Below are positions 8,728 through 17,401 of a stretch of DNA of 64,000 nt, one piece after another. The stretch lies in the NCBI GenBank assembly GCA_030656015.1, contig JAUSNX010000004.1, forward strand, positions 554,380 to 618,379. The letters run 5' to 3'. The position numbers were made by a program, and so were the translations under genes. How positions within the stretch are numbered: position 1 is the first letter of the stretch; each line of letters starts with the position of its first letter. The notes below the pieces were generated by a model. It saw only the letters and a list, made by a program, of their open reading frames with translations, was not told where the DNA came from and did no database searches. The DNA is from Methanobacteriaceae archaeon. Lineage in GTDB: Archaea > Methanobacteriota > Methanobacteria > Methanobacteriales > Methanobacteriaceae.

Positions 8728-8844
8728 GATACAGATAAAATCTGATTCATATGATTAAGTTAATTTTTAAATTTAATTCCCAAATTCACAATTAATGTCC
8801 TCAAATTAATTTTAAAAAAAATAGGGCTTGTGAATATTTTATTT

Positions 8845-9351
8845 TTATTCTAATTCTGGTTCTGGTTCTGGCATCAAAATTTGGAATATTCCATTAATTA
8901 TTAAGAAAATTCCGATTAAAAATGCTAGATATAATGGATTCAAAGCATACATACCAATTATCAAATATAGAACACCTAGAATGATACCTGAAAGGCCGCC
9001 CCATCTGCCAGCAGAGCCTTGGCCAGATATAAGAGCAATTATGCCTGCGATTATTAAGAAAAATCCACCTATGTAAATTACCATTCCGACCAATACACTA
9101 AATGCGAGTATTTTTCCAAATAGTCCTATACCTACGATTAGGCCAATAATTCCCAGTAATAAGGAAGCTATACTGATTCCTTTATTGGTACTCCATGCGG
9201 CCATACCCATAAAAATTAACCATATTCCAATAAATATAATTCCAAATCCAGTTAGGACACTAAGTGTAAATACACTGAACATGGGAAATGCCATGACTAA
9301 TAAACCTAAAATAATTGCTAAAATTCCAGACAATACATTTTTCTCAGCCAT
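8845..9351 (-). CDS. HdeD/DUF308-family membrane protein, second copy
   Basis: 168 aa, paralogous to the protein at 6591-7073: AIILGLLVMAFPMFSVFTLSVLTGFGIIFIG and the later WGGLSGIILGVLYLIIGMYAL align with corresponding segments of that protein. About six membrane helices and an acidic tail of Pro-Glu pairs (MPEPEPELE). The ATG at 9351 (MAEKNVLSG) is chosen over that at 9375 because GGAGGCGA lies 3-11 nt upstream. Function unknown. Confidence 0.75.
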   Translation of the reverse strand: MAEKNVLSGILAIILGLLVMAFPMFSVFTLSVLTGFGIIFIGIWLIFMGMAAWSTNKGISIASLLLGIIGLIVGIGLFGKILAFSVLVGMVIYIGGFFLIIAGIIALISGQGSAGRWGGLSGIILGVLYLIIGMYALNPLYLAFLIGIFLIINGIFQILMPEPEPELE

Positions 9352-9375
9352 AAAGTCGCCTCCATAATTTTTCAT

Positions 9376-9746
9376 CCCAACAAGCCCTAATTTTATATTA
9401 AATTATATTTAATAAGGTAATATTAATAATTGTCTATTTAAACTTAGAAGATGTGTTGCATTTATCTCAAGCCAGCCATATAATAGATAATTAACTAATT
9501 AATCAATATATTTCTTCCAAATAGTCTTAATTTCATTTTTTGAGAGTTAAAAAATCATTAATATCTATTTTTGTCCTTAATTTCATTTATTGATGTTTAA
9601 TCAACTTTAATTTTAAATTATTGTTTTTAATTCATTAGAAAAATATTATTTTAAAAAAATTGTGTAAAAAATAATCCATATTTTGAATAATTATTTTAAC
9701 CATCTTAGACCAACTATTTATAAGAATTAATTAAAGAGGGTCAGAA
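9376..9746. other. Divergent intergenic region with an imperfect direct repeat
   Basis: 370 nt between the divergent DUF308 gene and the hydrolase. It contains no gene. A 17-of-18 direct repeat (CTTAATTTCATTT then T or A then TTGA) occurs at 9526-9543 and 9576-9593, exactly 50 bp apart. TATTTATAAG at about 9715-9724 is the likely hydrolase TATA box. Confidence 0.45.
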
Positions 9747-10490
9747 ATGAAGTATTTTAATTCAAAAAAGAAATTTATCTTAATATGTTTTTTAGCTTTG
9801 ATTTTAATAGCCGTCGCAGGATTTACATATTATGTTTCTGACTATTATCATGCAGATAATGCAGCGATATCCGCACTTCAATCCACAGCAGCCTATTCTG
9901 TAGAGAATACTGCTGATTCCATTACATTCACTCCCACCGGGAACAAAAGCACTACCGGAATAATATTTTATCCTGGGGGCAAAGTTCAAGCCGAAGCTTA
10001 TGCAACTTTAGCTTCTAAACTAGCTGAAAATAATTATACAACAATTATTGTAAAAATGCCATTTAATTTAGCATTTTTTGGAGCAAATAAGGCAGATTCA
10101 GTAATAGCAGGCCATCCAGAAATAAAAAAATGGATTATGGGAGGCCATTCCCTGGGAGGTGTTTTTGCATCAGATTATGCTGTGAATAATCAGGATAAAA
10201 TCAGTGGTGTGATATATTTAGCTGCATATCCATCAGCAAATGCATCAAATGCCACTTTTAAAGCATTATCCATACGAGGTTCCCTAGATGGACTAACCAA
10301 AGAGCAAGATATTTCGGATAATAAAAATAAATTTCCAGCCAATACTACTTTCATTACCCTAACTGGAGGTAATCACTTTAATTTTGGCAATTATGAAATC
10401 CAAGCTGGAGATAATAACAGTACCATCACCCGGGAAGAGCAGCAGAATCAAACCGTGAATTACATAATTGAATTTATTAACAACCTTTAA
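9747..10490 (+). CDS. Membrane-anchored alpha/beta hydrolase
   Basis: 247 aa. An uncleaved signal anchor or signal peptide (residues 9-30) is followed by an extracytoplasmic alpha/beta-hydrolase domain with N-glycosylation-type sequons. Nucleophile elbow GGHSLGG puts Ser at 135; the acid is probably Asp181 (RGSLDGLT) and the base His210 (GGNHFNFG). This matches the abhydrolase_5 (dienelactone-hydrolase-like) subgroup. Substrate unknown, probably an ester at the cell surface. The RBS is GAGGGT. Confidence 0.8.
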   Translation: MKYFNSKKKFILICFLALILIAVAGFTYYVSDYYHADNAAISALQSTAAYSVENTADSITFTPTGNKSTTGIIFYPGGKVQAEAYATLASKLAENNYTTIIVKMPFNLAFFGANKADSVIAGHPEIKKWIMGGHSLGGVFASDYAVNNQDKISGVIYLAAYPSANASNATFKALSIRGSLDGLTKEQDISDNKNKFPANTTFITLTGGNHFNFGNYEIQAGDNNSTITREEQQNQTVNYIIEFINNL

Positions 10491-10632
10491 ATTAATTTTT
10501 TTCTATAAATTTTTCGGCACAGCTTAAATCATTTATATCCAGAAATATGCTCATAAAATAATACCAAATTAATTCTACTAAAAGAAATTTAAAAAGAATT
10601 AAAAAATATTTAAATTTTATTTTTAAAATTAG

Positions 10633-11457
10633 TTAAAAGATGGAAGAACCTATCAAAAAGGCCAAGAAAACTACAGCCATGCCTATTTTAATCTGTTTAG
10701 AAATCTTTTTAGTATTTTGTGTGGATTGATCCTTTAAAATCAACACAGAACCTCTTAAAAATATCACAATGCCCACTGATAGAACTATAAGATACAAAAT
10801 ATTGAATATTCCCAAAAAATAGAGCGCCGGACTGGCCAAGCTAGCTAATATCATGAAAAATGCAGCTATTATTGAAGAAACTTTTTTTCCGTAAACTATA
10901 GGCAAGGTAGAGGCCCCTTCCATTTTATCCCCTTCCATATCTTCCATGTCCTTAACTATTTCCCGGGCCATGGTCATTAAAAAGGCAAAAAAACCAAGAT
11001 AAATTGAAATAAGTAGCTCATTAACCACTACTCCACCCAGTACAAAACTCATACCTGTTAAAAATGAAATACTTATATTTCCAATTAAACACTTTGTTTT
11101 AAGACTGTAAGCATAATAAACCATTAATAAAGCGCTGAAAAATACAATTATTCCTGGAAGAAGACCAATTATAAATCCAATTATTATAGCCACTACAAAA
11201 AGCAAAAGCGAATAAATTCCCGCAGTTTTTAAACTTATTCTGCCCGAAGGTATGGGACGCTCAGGCCGGTTAATGGCATCGATTTTATGATCAAAATAGT
11301 CATTAATTGCATTTCCCGCACCAGTAGATATAAAAACTACGATTCCTGCTAAGAATACATTAAAAGTAAACTGTCCACTGATTACTGCCATTAAAACTAT
11401 GGTAATTACCGCCATCATGGCATTGAAGGGCCTTAATATTTCTAAATACGCATTCAT
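10633..11457 (-). CDS. Geranylgeranylglyceryl-phosphate geranylgeranyltransferase (DGGGP synthase)
   Basis: Second ether-bond step of archaeal membrane lipid synthesis: transfers geranylgeranyl from its diphosphate to GGGP, giving DGGGP. UbiA superfamily, 274 aa, about eight membrane helices. The prenyl-diphosphate/Mg motif NDxxDxxxD is at residues 52-60 (NDYFDHKID), followed by INRPERPIPSG. The second Asp-rich motif is KDMEDMEGD near 168-176. Length and motifs fit archaeal DGGGP synthases better than UbiA or MenA. GGTGTTTTA precedes the ATG. It diverges from the polyprenol-kinase-like gene at 11731. Confidence 0.9.
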   Translation of the reverse strand: MNAYLEILRPFNAMMAVITIVLMAVISGQFTFNVFLAGIVVFISTGAGNAINDYFDHKIDAINRPERPIPSGRISLKTAGIYSLLLFVVAIIIGFIIGLLPGIIVFFSALLMVYYAYSLKTKCLIGNISISFLTGMSFVLGGVVVNELLISIYLGFFAFLMTMAREIVKDMEDMEGDKMEGASTLPIVYGKKVSSIIAAFFMILASLASPALYFLGIFNILYLIVLSVGIVIFLRGSVLILKDQSTQNTKKISKQIKIGMAVVFLAFLIGSSIF

Positions 11458-11609
11458 TAAAACACCAGTTAATTAATAATAATTTAGAGAGAGATAATAT
11501 GATTTTAATCAATAATATTCTATTCACAACTTTATTCATATAGTCTATTTAATATCAAATTTAATCTAGAATTTTCACAATTTCTAAGTTCTAGTTCATC
11601 ATGGAACTT

Positions 11610-11642
11610 CAATAATTTCTCAATAATTTCTCAATAATTTCT
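11610..11642. repeat. Three tandem 11-bp repeats in a divergent promoter region
   Basis: CAATAATTTCT occurs three times, perfectly and without gaps (11610-11620, 11621-11631, 11632-11642). The period is about one helical turn. It lies just upstream of the likely TATA region (about 11660) of the gene at 11731 and faces the DGGGP synthase gene on the other side. Confidence 0.85.
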
Positions 11643-11730
11643 TATCATTATCCATTAGCTTTTAAATATTGTGATATTATATCAAAATCAAATCCAAATT
11701 CACTTATATATTGAACGACTTTATAAATTC

Positions 11731-12384
11731 ATGGTACAAAGTGATTTATTAGGATTGATATTTGTTTATGGTTATGTAGCTATTTTACTTTTAGTATCAG
11801 AAAAATTATTAAGTAAATACCCTACCTTCAGCCGAAAGTTCGTTCATATTATGGTAGGGAATGTTTTATTTATTTTACCAATTTTTGCCACCATGAAAGC
11901 TATGGCTTTCCTGGCAGCAGCACCATTTGTAGTTTTAACATTTTTAATGAGTCCGCATTCACCTATTAAACTTAATCATAAAGTATCCAGTTCCGGGCAT
12001 GGATTAGGTCTGGTTTATTATGCCATTGCCTGGACAATTCTGGCATTATTCTTCTTTGACCAGCCATGGATCATTGCCGTGGGTATTGCTGCCATGTCCT
12101 ATGGGGACGGTTTAGCATCATTGATTGGAGCTAGATTTGGTAAACATAAATACAACCTTCTAGGGGACACCAAAAGTATTGAAGGATCTCTGGCCATGTT
12201 CCTTGTCTTAATTTTTGCCCTTTTAGGAGTTTTAATTTATTATGGGCAGCCAATTAATGGCTTGACAATTATTATGGTTTCTTTAGTGGCCACTTTACTG
12301 GAAGGAATTACACCAAAAGGGTTGGACAATTTAACTGCGTGCTTTGGGGCTGTGGCAACTTTTATACTAATGGGAATGCTATAA
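11731..12384 (+). CDS. Dolichol/phytol-kinase-like membrane protein (COG0170 type)
   Basis: 217 aa, about six or seven membrane helices. Motifs of the SEC59/phytol-kinase family are present: SRKFVHIMVGN near the N-terminus, AMSYGDGLASLIGARFGKHKY with the Asp/Gly nucleotide-binding loop, GDTKSIEGSLAMF and the C-terminal EGITPKGLDNLT. Family members phosphorylate prenols with CTP. In an archaeon the substrate may be geranylgeraniol or another polyprenol, but this is inference. The frame is open to a GTG at 11671, which lacks a ribosome binding site; the ATG at 11731 precedes the first helix. Confidence 0.75.
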   Translation: MVQSDLLGLIFVYGYVAILLLVSEKLLSKYPTFSRKFVHIMVGNVLFILPIFATMKAMAFLAAAPFVVLTFLMSPHSPIKLNHKVSSSGHGLGLVYYAIAWTILALFFFDQPWIIAVGIAAMSYGDGLASLIGARFGKHKYNLLGDTKSIEGSLAMFLVLIFALLGVLIYYGQPINGLTIIMVSLVATLLEGITPKGLDNLTACFGAVATFILMGML

Positions 12385-12469
12385 AATTTTATATAACCAT
12401 TTGAAAAGCGATTTAACGAATAAAAAATAAATAATGTTGATATTTATTAATATAACATATGGTGTATAA

Positions 12470-13042
12470 ATGCGGTTCATAGTCATAGATGGTTTAGATG
12501 GTGCTGGAAAAGATACTCACTCTCGCCTAATTGTTGAAAAATATGTTTCTAAAGGTGAGAATGTAGTTTTCCGTTCCCATCCAGAAAGTGACAATAAGTA
12601 CGGCCTTAAAGCTAAAAAAGCGCTTTTAGGTCAGGGTAAAAAGAATAAAATCAAAGCTGCATTTTATTATGCTGCAGATGTTATTAGATCACTTAGATTA
12701 TACTATGGAAAATCTGACACACTAATATTCTCAAGGTACTTAATGGGAGTCACATATTTACCCTTAAAATTAGCCAAAGTATTTTATTTTGTCTTAGAAG
12801 CAATATTACCAACATCGCATTACATGTTTTTCCTAGATGTAACCCCTGAAGAGTCCCTGAGACGTGTATCTACTAGGGAAGAAACAGAAATGTTTGAAAA
12901 CCTTGAGGATCTTAAGAAAGTGCGTTTTAAGGCTCTTAAATTTACTAAAGGATGGTATGTAGTCAATAGTTGTGGAACTATTGAAAATGTTCAAAAACAA
13001 ATAGATATCATACTGGACGATCTGGACCAAATTAATAAGTAA
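12470..13042 (+). CDS. Thymidylate-kinase-like P-loop kinase
   Basis: 190 aa. N-terminal Walker A GLDGAGKDT (residues 8-16), a DRx-like region LIFSRYLMGVTYL and the lid-side RRVSTREETEMFE place it in the Tmk/nucleotide kinase superfamily. It differs from standard dTMP kinases in the Lys-Asp of the P-loop and in the middle region (PLKLAKVFYFVLEAILP), which is unusually hydrophobic. dTMP kinase is possible, but the position right after a polyprenol-kinase-like gene makes a phosphoprenol or other phosphate acceptor worth considering. GGTG lies just upstream of the ATG. Confidence 0.65.
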   Translation: MRFIVIDGLDGAGKDTHSRLIVEKYVSKGENVVFRSHPESDNKYGLKAKKALLGQGKKNKIKAAFYYAADVIRSLRLYYGKSDTLIFSRYLMGVTYLPLKLAKVFYFVLEAILPTSHYMFFLDVTPEESLRRVSTREETEMFENLEDLKKVRFKALKFTKGWYVVNSCGTIENVQKQIDIILDDLDQINK

Positions 13043-13155
13043 TTATAAATTAGATATTAATTGTGATTTAAACTGATATAATACCGTATTATTTATAAAT
13101 TAACTAATAAATCAAAACAAAATTTTATTGCTAATTAAAATCAAAATAAATAAAC

Positions 13156-14103
13156 ATGACATTTCCAAAACATTCTAAATTGGGAATAATGGGAATTTTA
13201 ATTATAGTTCTTTTTTTGTCGATTTCAATGGCCTTTGCTCACCAGCCCCGTCTGGACAGTGCCAACAGCACCATTGCCAATCCAATTGTGGTTAAAAATC
13301 CCGAAATATCACAGGCTTTTTACGGACAGTTAAATGGAAATCCAGTTTATTATAAAATCCAGAGCAATAAACAATTCCAATTGTATACTAATATCCTGGT
13401 TCCAGATATTCCTGGAGCAAGTAGCCATTTAATGTCAGTGCAAATAACTGATTCTTCTGGTAAAACCATAGGTCTGCTTGATGCTAAAAATAGTACTTGG
13501 ACCCCATATTTTGAAGAATTTGGTGGAGATTATTATATTAAAGGCCCTGAATTCAACCAGACCGTGCCCGCAGGAACCTATTTTATTAAAGTTTTTAATG
13601 GTAATAACCAGGGAAGATATTCATTGGCCATAGGAGATATAGAGTCTTTTCCACCGGCTGAAACTATGAGTACTATCTTTTTATTACCTTTGATTAAAGC
13701 AGATATATTCAAAGTGCCTGTAGCTGAGTTATTCCTACAATTTTTAGGATTAATTCTGGCCATGGGAACATTCATAGTACTTTATGTTCTCATTATAAGA
13801 TCTCGCAAATCAATTACCACCTTAGAAGTAGCAAAAACAGTTTATAGTGCAATAAATCCAATAATGTTAATTGGAGTAGCTATTACTGCAGTAATGTGGA
13901 TTCTAACATACTATAAAAACACATTTAATATATTGGGAATAATCGAAACAATTCTGCTGATAATGATATTATTAATGCATTGGGGTCTTAATTCAAAACT
14001 AAATAAATTGTCCTCAGATAAAATACCTAGCAAATTGAGCACTTTACTCCTAGTATTCTGGATTGTGTTTTTATTTTTGAGAATAGTGCTAATTCAAAGT
14101 TAA
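13156..14103 (+). CDS. Secreted-domain membrane protein with PPC-like ectodomain
   Basis: 315 aa. Signal peptide or first helix at about 11-28 (MGILIIVLFLSISMAFA), then a roughly 150-residue ectodomain with several NxS/T sites. Its end (AGTYFIKVFNGNNQGRYSLAIGD) resembles bacterial pre-peptidase C-terminal domains. Four membrane helices follow (about 193-215, 236-253, 258-277, 293-312). No family name recognised. No clear ribosome binding site precedes the ATG at 13156, so the alternative ATG at 13189, directly before the hydrophobic core, remains possible. Confidence 0.6.
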   Translation: MTFPKHSKLGIMGILIIVLFLSISMAFAHQPRLDSANSTIANPIVVKNPEISQAFYGQLNGNPVYYKIQSNKQFQLYTNILVPDIPGASSHLMSVQITDSSGKTIGLLDAKNSTWTPYFEEFGGDYYIKGPEFNQTVPAGTYFIKVFNGNNQGRYSLAIGDIESFPPAETMSTIFLLPLIKADIFKVPVAELFLQFLGLILAMGTFIVLYVLIIRSRKSITTLEVAKTVYSAINPIMLIGVAITAVMWILTYYKNTFNILGIIETILLIMILLMHWGLNSKLNKLSSDKIPSKLSTLLLVFWIVFLFLRIVLIQS

Positions 14104-14132
14104 TCCCGTGCTAAAATAGATATAAAATTATA

Positions 14133-14148
14133 TTTTTTTTATTTTTTT
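14133..14148 (+). terminator. Oligo-T terminator
   Basis: T8 and T7 runs separated by one A, 30 nt after the stop of the membrane-protein gene, as expected for archaeal intrinsic termination. Confidence 0.45.
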
Positions 14149-14264
14149 ATATCAGTAATAAACTATTTATATAAATTATTTCAATTATTTATTAATTTTG
14201 TAAATAGCTAGTCTATTATAATTATTATTGATTAAATTTAAATAAAATTAGTGGAGGGAGCAAT

Positions 14265-14708
14265 ATAAGTCCTATAGAATATTTTTTATCCATATTGGGC
14301 GTTTTTTTATTAGGAATTGTTGAGCTATGGGCCTCCGTTCCTGCAGGCTTTGTTTTAAGCCTTAATCCAATTATAATTGGCATTGCTAGTTCATTAGGGG
14401 CCATCACTGCAGCAGTTATAGTCATTGTGATTGGAGAAAATATTAGAAACCGGATTTTAAAAAGTGTGGATAAACCAGAAAGTAGTAGGGAAAGATTATT
14501 AAGAAAAATATGGAATAAATACGGAATAATAGGCCTGGGCCTCCTTTCACCATTATTATTTGGGGCCCCCCTTGGTGTGGCCATTGGAGTTGCTTTGGGA
14601 GCACCCCGAAAGCGTCTTCTTTTGTGGATGAGTGTGGGAATAATAATGTGGACAATTATCCTTGTAATTTTAGTTTTACAGGGAATTAATATAGCTTCAA
14701 CATTTTAA
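14265..14708 (+). CDS. Small multidrug-export-like membrane protein, apparent AUA start
   Basis: 147 aa with four membrane helices. IVELWASVPAGFVLSLNPIIIGIASSLGAITAA and GLGLLSPLLFGAPLGVAIGVALGA are typical of the small multi-drug export family (COG2426/PF06695). No ATG, GTG or suitable TTG stands near the strong ribosome binding site GGAGG at 14253-14257. The frame continues upstream of the TTG at 14295 through SPIEYFLSI to an ATA exactly 7 nt after GGAGG. Starting at this ATA gives a natural N-terminus; starting at TTG 14295 would cut into the first helix and leave GGAGG too far away. Actual substrate unknown. Confidence 0.7.
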   Translation: MSPIEYFLSILGVFLLGIVELWASVPAGFVLSLNPIIIGIASSLGAITAAVIVIVIGENIRNRILKSVDKPESSRERLLRKIWNKYGIIGLGLLSPLLFGAPLGVAIGVALGAPRKRLLLWMSVGIIMWTIILVILVLQGINIASTF

Positions 14709-15172
14709 TAATCAAATAATGCTGTAAAAATAAAATTAATCTTCATTTATATTTATTTATTATTTTATTGATTTTTATGGTCAATATTATTCAGCTAATA
14801 AAGATAGAATAATAAAAGTTAACATTTAACCTCAAAAAATATTTCAGACAATATTTTTAAGGATATTAGTTTAAGCAAAAGATTTAATAGTAAAATGGCT
14901 AAATTAAAAAGAAACTGTATGTAAAAAGTTATAAGGAATATTAAAATTAGTCTAATAAAATTAATTATAAAAAATAATTAATGTTCATTTAATAAATTTC
15001 ATAAATTTAAAAGATTATAATATTCCCTAAAACTAAATAAGAACAGATTTATTATATATTAAGATTATATATTCCCTAAACTCAATATAGTATATTGATA
15101 AGAGTGACCAGAAGAATATTATTTTGTGCTTACTAATCACATTTTTTTAAATTAGTTTAAAAGGTGTTACAA
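14709..15172. other. Long leader/promoter region of ino1 with direct repeats
   Basis: 460 nt without a gene, very AT-rich. The notable part is a pair of imperfect direct repeats at 15011-15034 and 15061-15083, sharing AAGATTATA and TATTCCCTAAA, 50 bp apart and upstream of the inositol-phosphate synthase gene. They may be regulator sites. Nothing else stands out. Confidence 0.45.
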
Positions 15173-16267
15173 TTGGATAAAATAAAAATAGCAATAATCG
15201 GTGTGGGTAATTGTGCAAGTTCCCTCATCCAAGGGATACATTATTACAAGGACAAAAAGAGTGAAGACGCCATTGGACTCATGCACTGGGAAATTGGTGG
15301 CTACCAACCAAAAGACATAGAAGTAGTAGCAGCTTTTGATGTTGACAAGCGAAAAGTTGGAGAAGACGTTAGCAAGGCCATATTTGCTAAGCCCAACTGT
15401 ACAAAAGTATTCTGTGATAAAATACCAGGCAGTGGAGTTAAAGTATCCATGGGCCATGCCCTGGATGGTGTTGCTGCCCACATGAAAGAATACGAAGATA
15501 ATTACACATTTATAAAAGCTGATGCAGATCCATCGGATGTGGTTAAAGTCTTAAAAGAAAGTGGGGCTGAAATACTCTTGAATTATCTACCCGTAGGTTC
15601 TGAAGAAGCCACTAAATTTTATGCACAGTGTGCATTAGATGCTGGAGTAGCCTTCATCAATAATATGCCAGTTTTCATTGCCAGTAACCCGGAATGGGCT
15701 GCTAAATTTGAGGAAAAAGGAATACCAATTGTTGGTGACGATATTAAGGCCCAAATAGGAGCTACCATAACTCACAGGACTCTGGCCAATTTATTTAAAG
15801 ATAGAGGAGTCAAATTAGACCGTACTTATCAAATTAACACTGGTGGGAACACTGATTTTCTTAATATGCTCAACAGGGATCGTTTAGATTCTAAAAAGGA
15901 ATCAAAAACTGAAGCAGTACAATCTGTTTTAAGTGAAAGAATGGATCCCCACAACATACACATTGGGCCCAGTGATTACGTACCATGGCAAGAAGACAAT
16001 AAAATTTGTTTTTTAAGAATGGAAGGTAAGACCTTTGGAGATATTCCCATGAACATTGAGCTACGTCTAAGTGTAGAAGATTCTCCTAACTCTGCAGGAT
16101 GTGTAATTGATGCCATCCGATGCTGTAAATTAGGATTAGAACGTGGAATTGGAGGACCTCTAATCTCCATATCATCATATACTATGAAGCATCCTCCAGA
16201 ACAGTTTACTGATGATAAAGCTGCAGAAAAGGTGGATGAATTTATTGAAGGAAAATTAGAAAGGTAA
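15173..16267 (+). CDS. ino1: Myo-inositol-1-phosphate synthase
   Basis: Converts glucose 6-phosphate to 1L-myo-inositol 1-phosphate using NAD+; the product feeds inositol phospholipid headgroups in methanogens. 364 aa, matching the short archaeal/mycobacterial Ino1 type. Seen: NAD-binding IIGVGNCASSLIQGIHYY at the N-terminus, AAFDVDKRKVG, LNYLPVGSEEATKFYAQCALDAGVAF, PIVGDDIKAQIGATITHR, GGNTDFLNM and DSPNSAGCVIDAIR. The frame opens at GTG 15164, but that GTG is part of the binding site AAAGGTG; TTG at 15173 (then DKIKIAIIG) has the right 6-nt spacing. Confidence 0.93.
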   Translation: MDKIKIAIIGVGNCASSLIQGIHYYKDKKSEDAIGLMHWEIGGYQPKDIEVVAAFDVDKRKVGEDVSKAIFAKPNCTKVFCDKIPGSGVKVSMGHALDGVAAHMKEYEDNYTFIKADADPSDVVKVLKESGAEILLNYLPVGSEEATKFYAQCALDAGVAFINNMPVFIASNPEWAAKFEEKGIPIVGDDIKAQIGATITHRTLANLFKDRGVKLDRTYQINTGGNTDFLNMLNRDRLDSKKESKTEAVQSVLSERMDPHNIHIGPSDYVPWQEDNKICFLRMEGKTFGDIPMNIELRLSVEDSPNSAGCVIDAIRCCKLGLERGIGGPLISISSYTMKHPPEQFTDDKAAEKVDEFIEGKLER

Positions 16268-16559
16268 TTAATACTTTAATGTCTATTTAAATTAAAATTC
16301 AAATCCAATATTCTCTTTTTTATTTTATTAGTTTATTTCTATTTTTGAATTTATTGAATCAATTTGATATTAAATACATTAAAAAAATGAATTAATGAAT
16401 TAATGTTTAAATATTGTTTAAATATAGTTTAAACACTTTCATCATCCTGTTTTAAAAATTAGATTAAAAAATAGCTTCAATTTAATTAAAAATAGTTAAA
16501 TCTTATTTTAATATTAAATCTAAAAAATGAAAAATAAAATTTAGTAAAAAAATAAAAAA

Positions 16560-16751
16560 TTAGTCTTCTTTTACTTCGATACAAGCATTAGGACAAACAT
16601 CTACGCAGACTTCGCATTCATTGCATTCTTCCACGTTTTGGATCTTTATTTTTTCCCCATCAATGATTAGGATTTCCATAGGGCAAACATCGACGCATTC
16701 TCCACACTCTGCTCCATCGCAGTTTCCATCATCTATAATTACTTTTGGCAT
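16560..16751 (-). CDS. Small 2[4Fe-4S] ferredoxin
   Basis: 63 aa. The second cluster motif is standard (CNECEVCVDVCP). The first reads C-x4-C-x2-C-x3-CP (CDGAECGECVDVCP), two residues longer than usual between the first and second cysteine. Low-potential electron carrier, cytosolic, used by enzymes such as pyruvate oxidoreductase or the hydrogenases. Monocistronic; AAGGT precedes the ATG. Confidence 0.88.
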   Translation of the reverse strand: MPKVIIDDGNCDGAECGECVDVCPMEILIIDGEKIKIQNVEECNECEVCVDVCPNACIEVKED

Positions 16752-16947
16752 AATATCTACCTTTTTTAGTTTTAGTTATTTTGTAAATTTTTTGTTAATG
16801 ACAATTAAATTCACTTATATTGTCATGATTTATAACAATAAGAGTAATTGAAATTTTAAGCATATAACTATATTCCTTAAAATTATATTTATGAAAAATT
16901 TTAATACTAATTATATAATAATGATGATTAAATTAGTGATAAAAAAT

Positions 16948-17040
16948 GGATAATTTGGGGGAGAGATGCTCGTACAGCGTATGAACAAATAAAGTCAATA
17001 TTATTTAGAGTGATTTTTTGTAGCAGTTCCCAAATTATCC
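16948..17040 (+). ncRNA. Candidate structured RNA closed by a 12-bp perfect stem
   Basis: GGATAATTTGGG (16948-16959) is the exact reverse complement of CCCAAATTATCC (17029-17040). Two further G-U pairs extend the stem inward (GG at 16960-16961 with TT at 17027-17028). The 93-nt element has an unusually GC-rich core (GAGAGATGCTCGTACAGCGTATGAAC) for this genome and a possible inner stem AAATA/TATTT (16987-17006). It does not look like a tRNA, a C/D box or a known riboswitch. The strand is not determined by the palindromic stem; plus is assumed from pycB. Confidence 0.45.
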
Positions 17041-17176
17041 GGATGTGAATGTTTTAAGGATATTATGTCCAATAATAGAATATATGTACAGATATGAATA
17101 TTAATCCAAATATAGATAATTTAATGATAAATTAGTTCTATGAAACCAAATAGGCCAAAATAACTCATATAATCTC

Positions 17177-17379
17177 AATTTAAGCCCAAATTCATGTGTG
17201 AATGAACTCCCATTTGAGATTAAATGAAATTTATGATTCATGGTTTAAACCGCCTCCAACAATATTATTGAATAAAAACCATAATTCATTTTTCATTAAT
17301 AATATTAAATGACCACATATCCCTCAAAGAAGGATAAATGGCAGTTTATCTATTTTAAATGATATATTGGGCTTAAATT
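17177..17379 (+). ncRNA. Candidate structured RNA with 13-bp long-range stem
   Basis: AATTTAAGCCCAA (17177-17189) and TTGGGCTTAAATT (17367-17379) are perfect reverse complements 177 nt apart. Inside are ATTCA/TGAAT around 17190-17203 and ATGGTTT/AAACCAT near 17240-17285. A competing helix, TAATCTCAA (17170-17178) with TTGAGATTA (17214-17222), overlaps the long-range stem by two bases, so the fold could switch. No known family recognised. Strand assumed. Confidence 0.35.
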
Positions 17380-17401
17380 TTGTTATAGGTTTATTAGGAA
17401 G

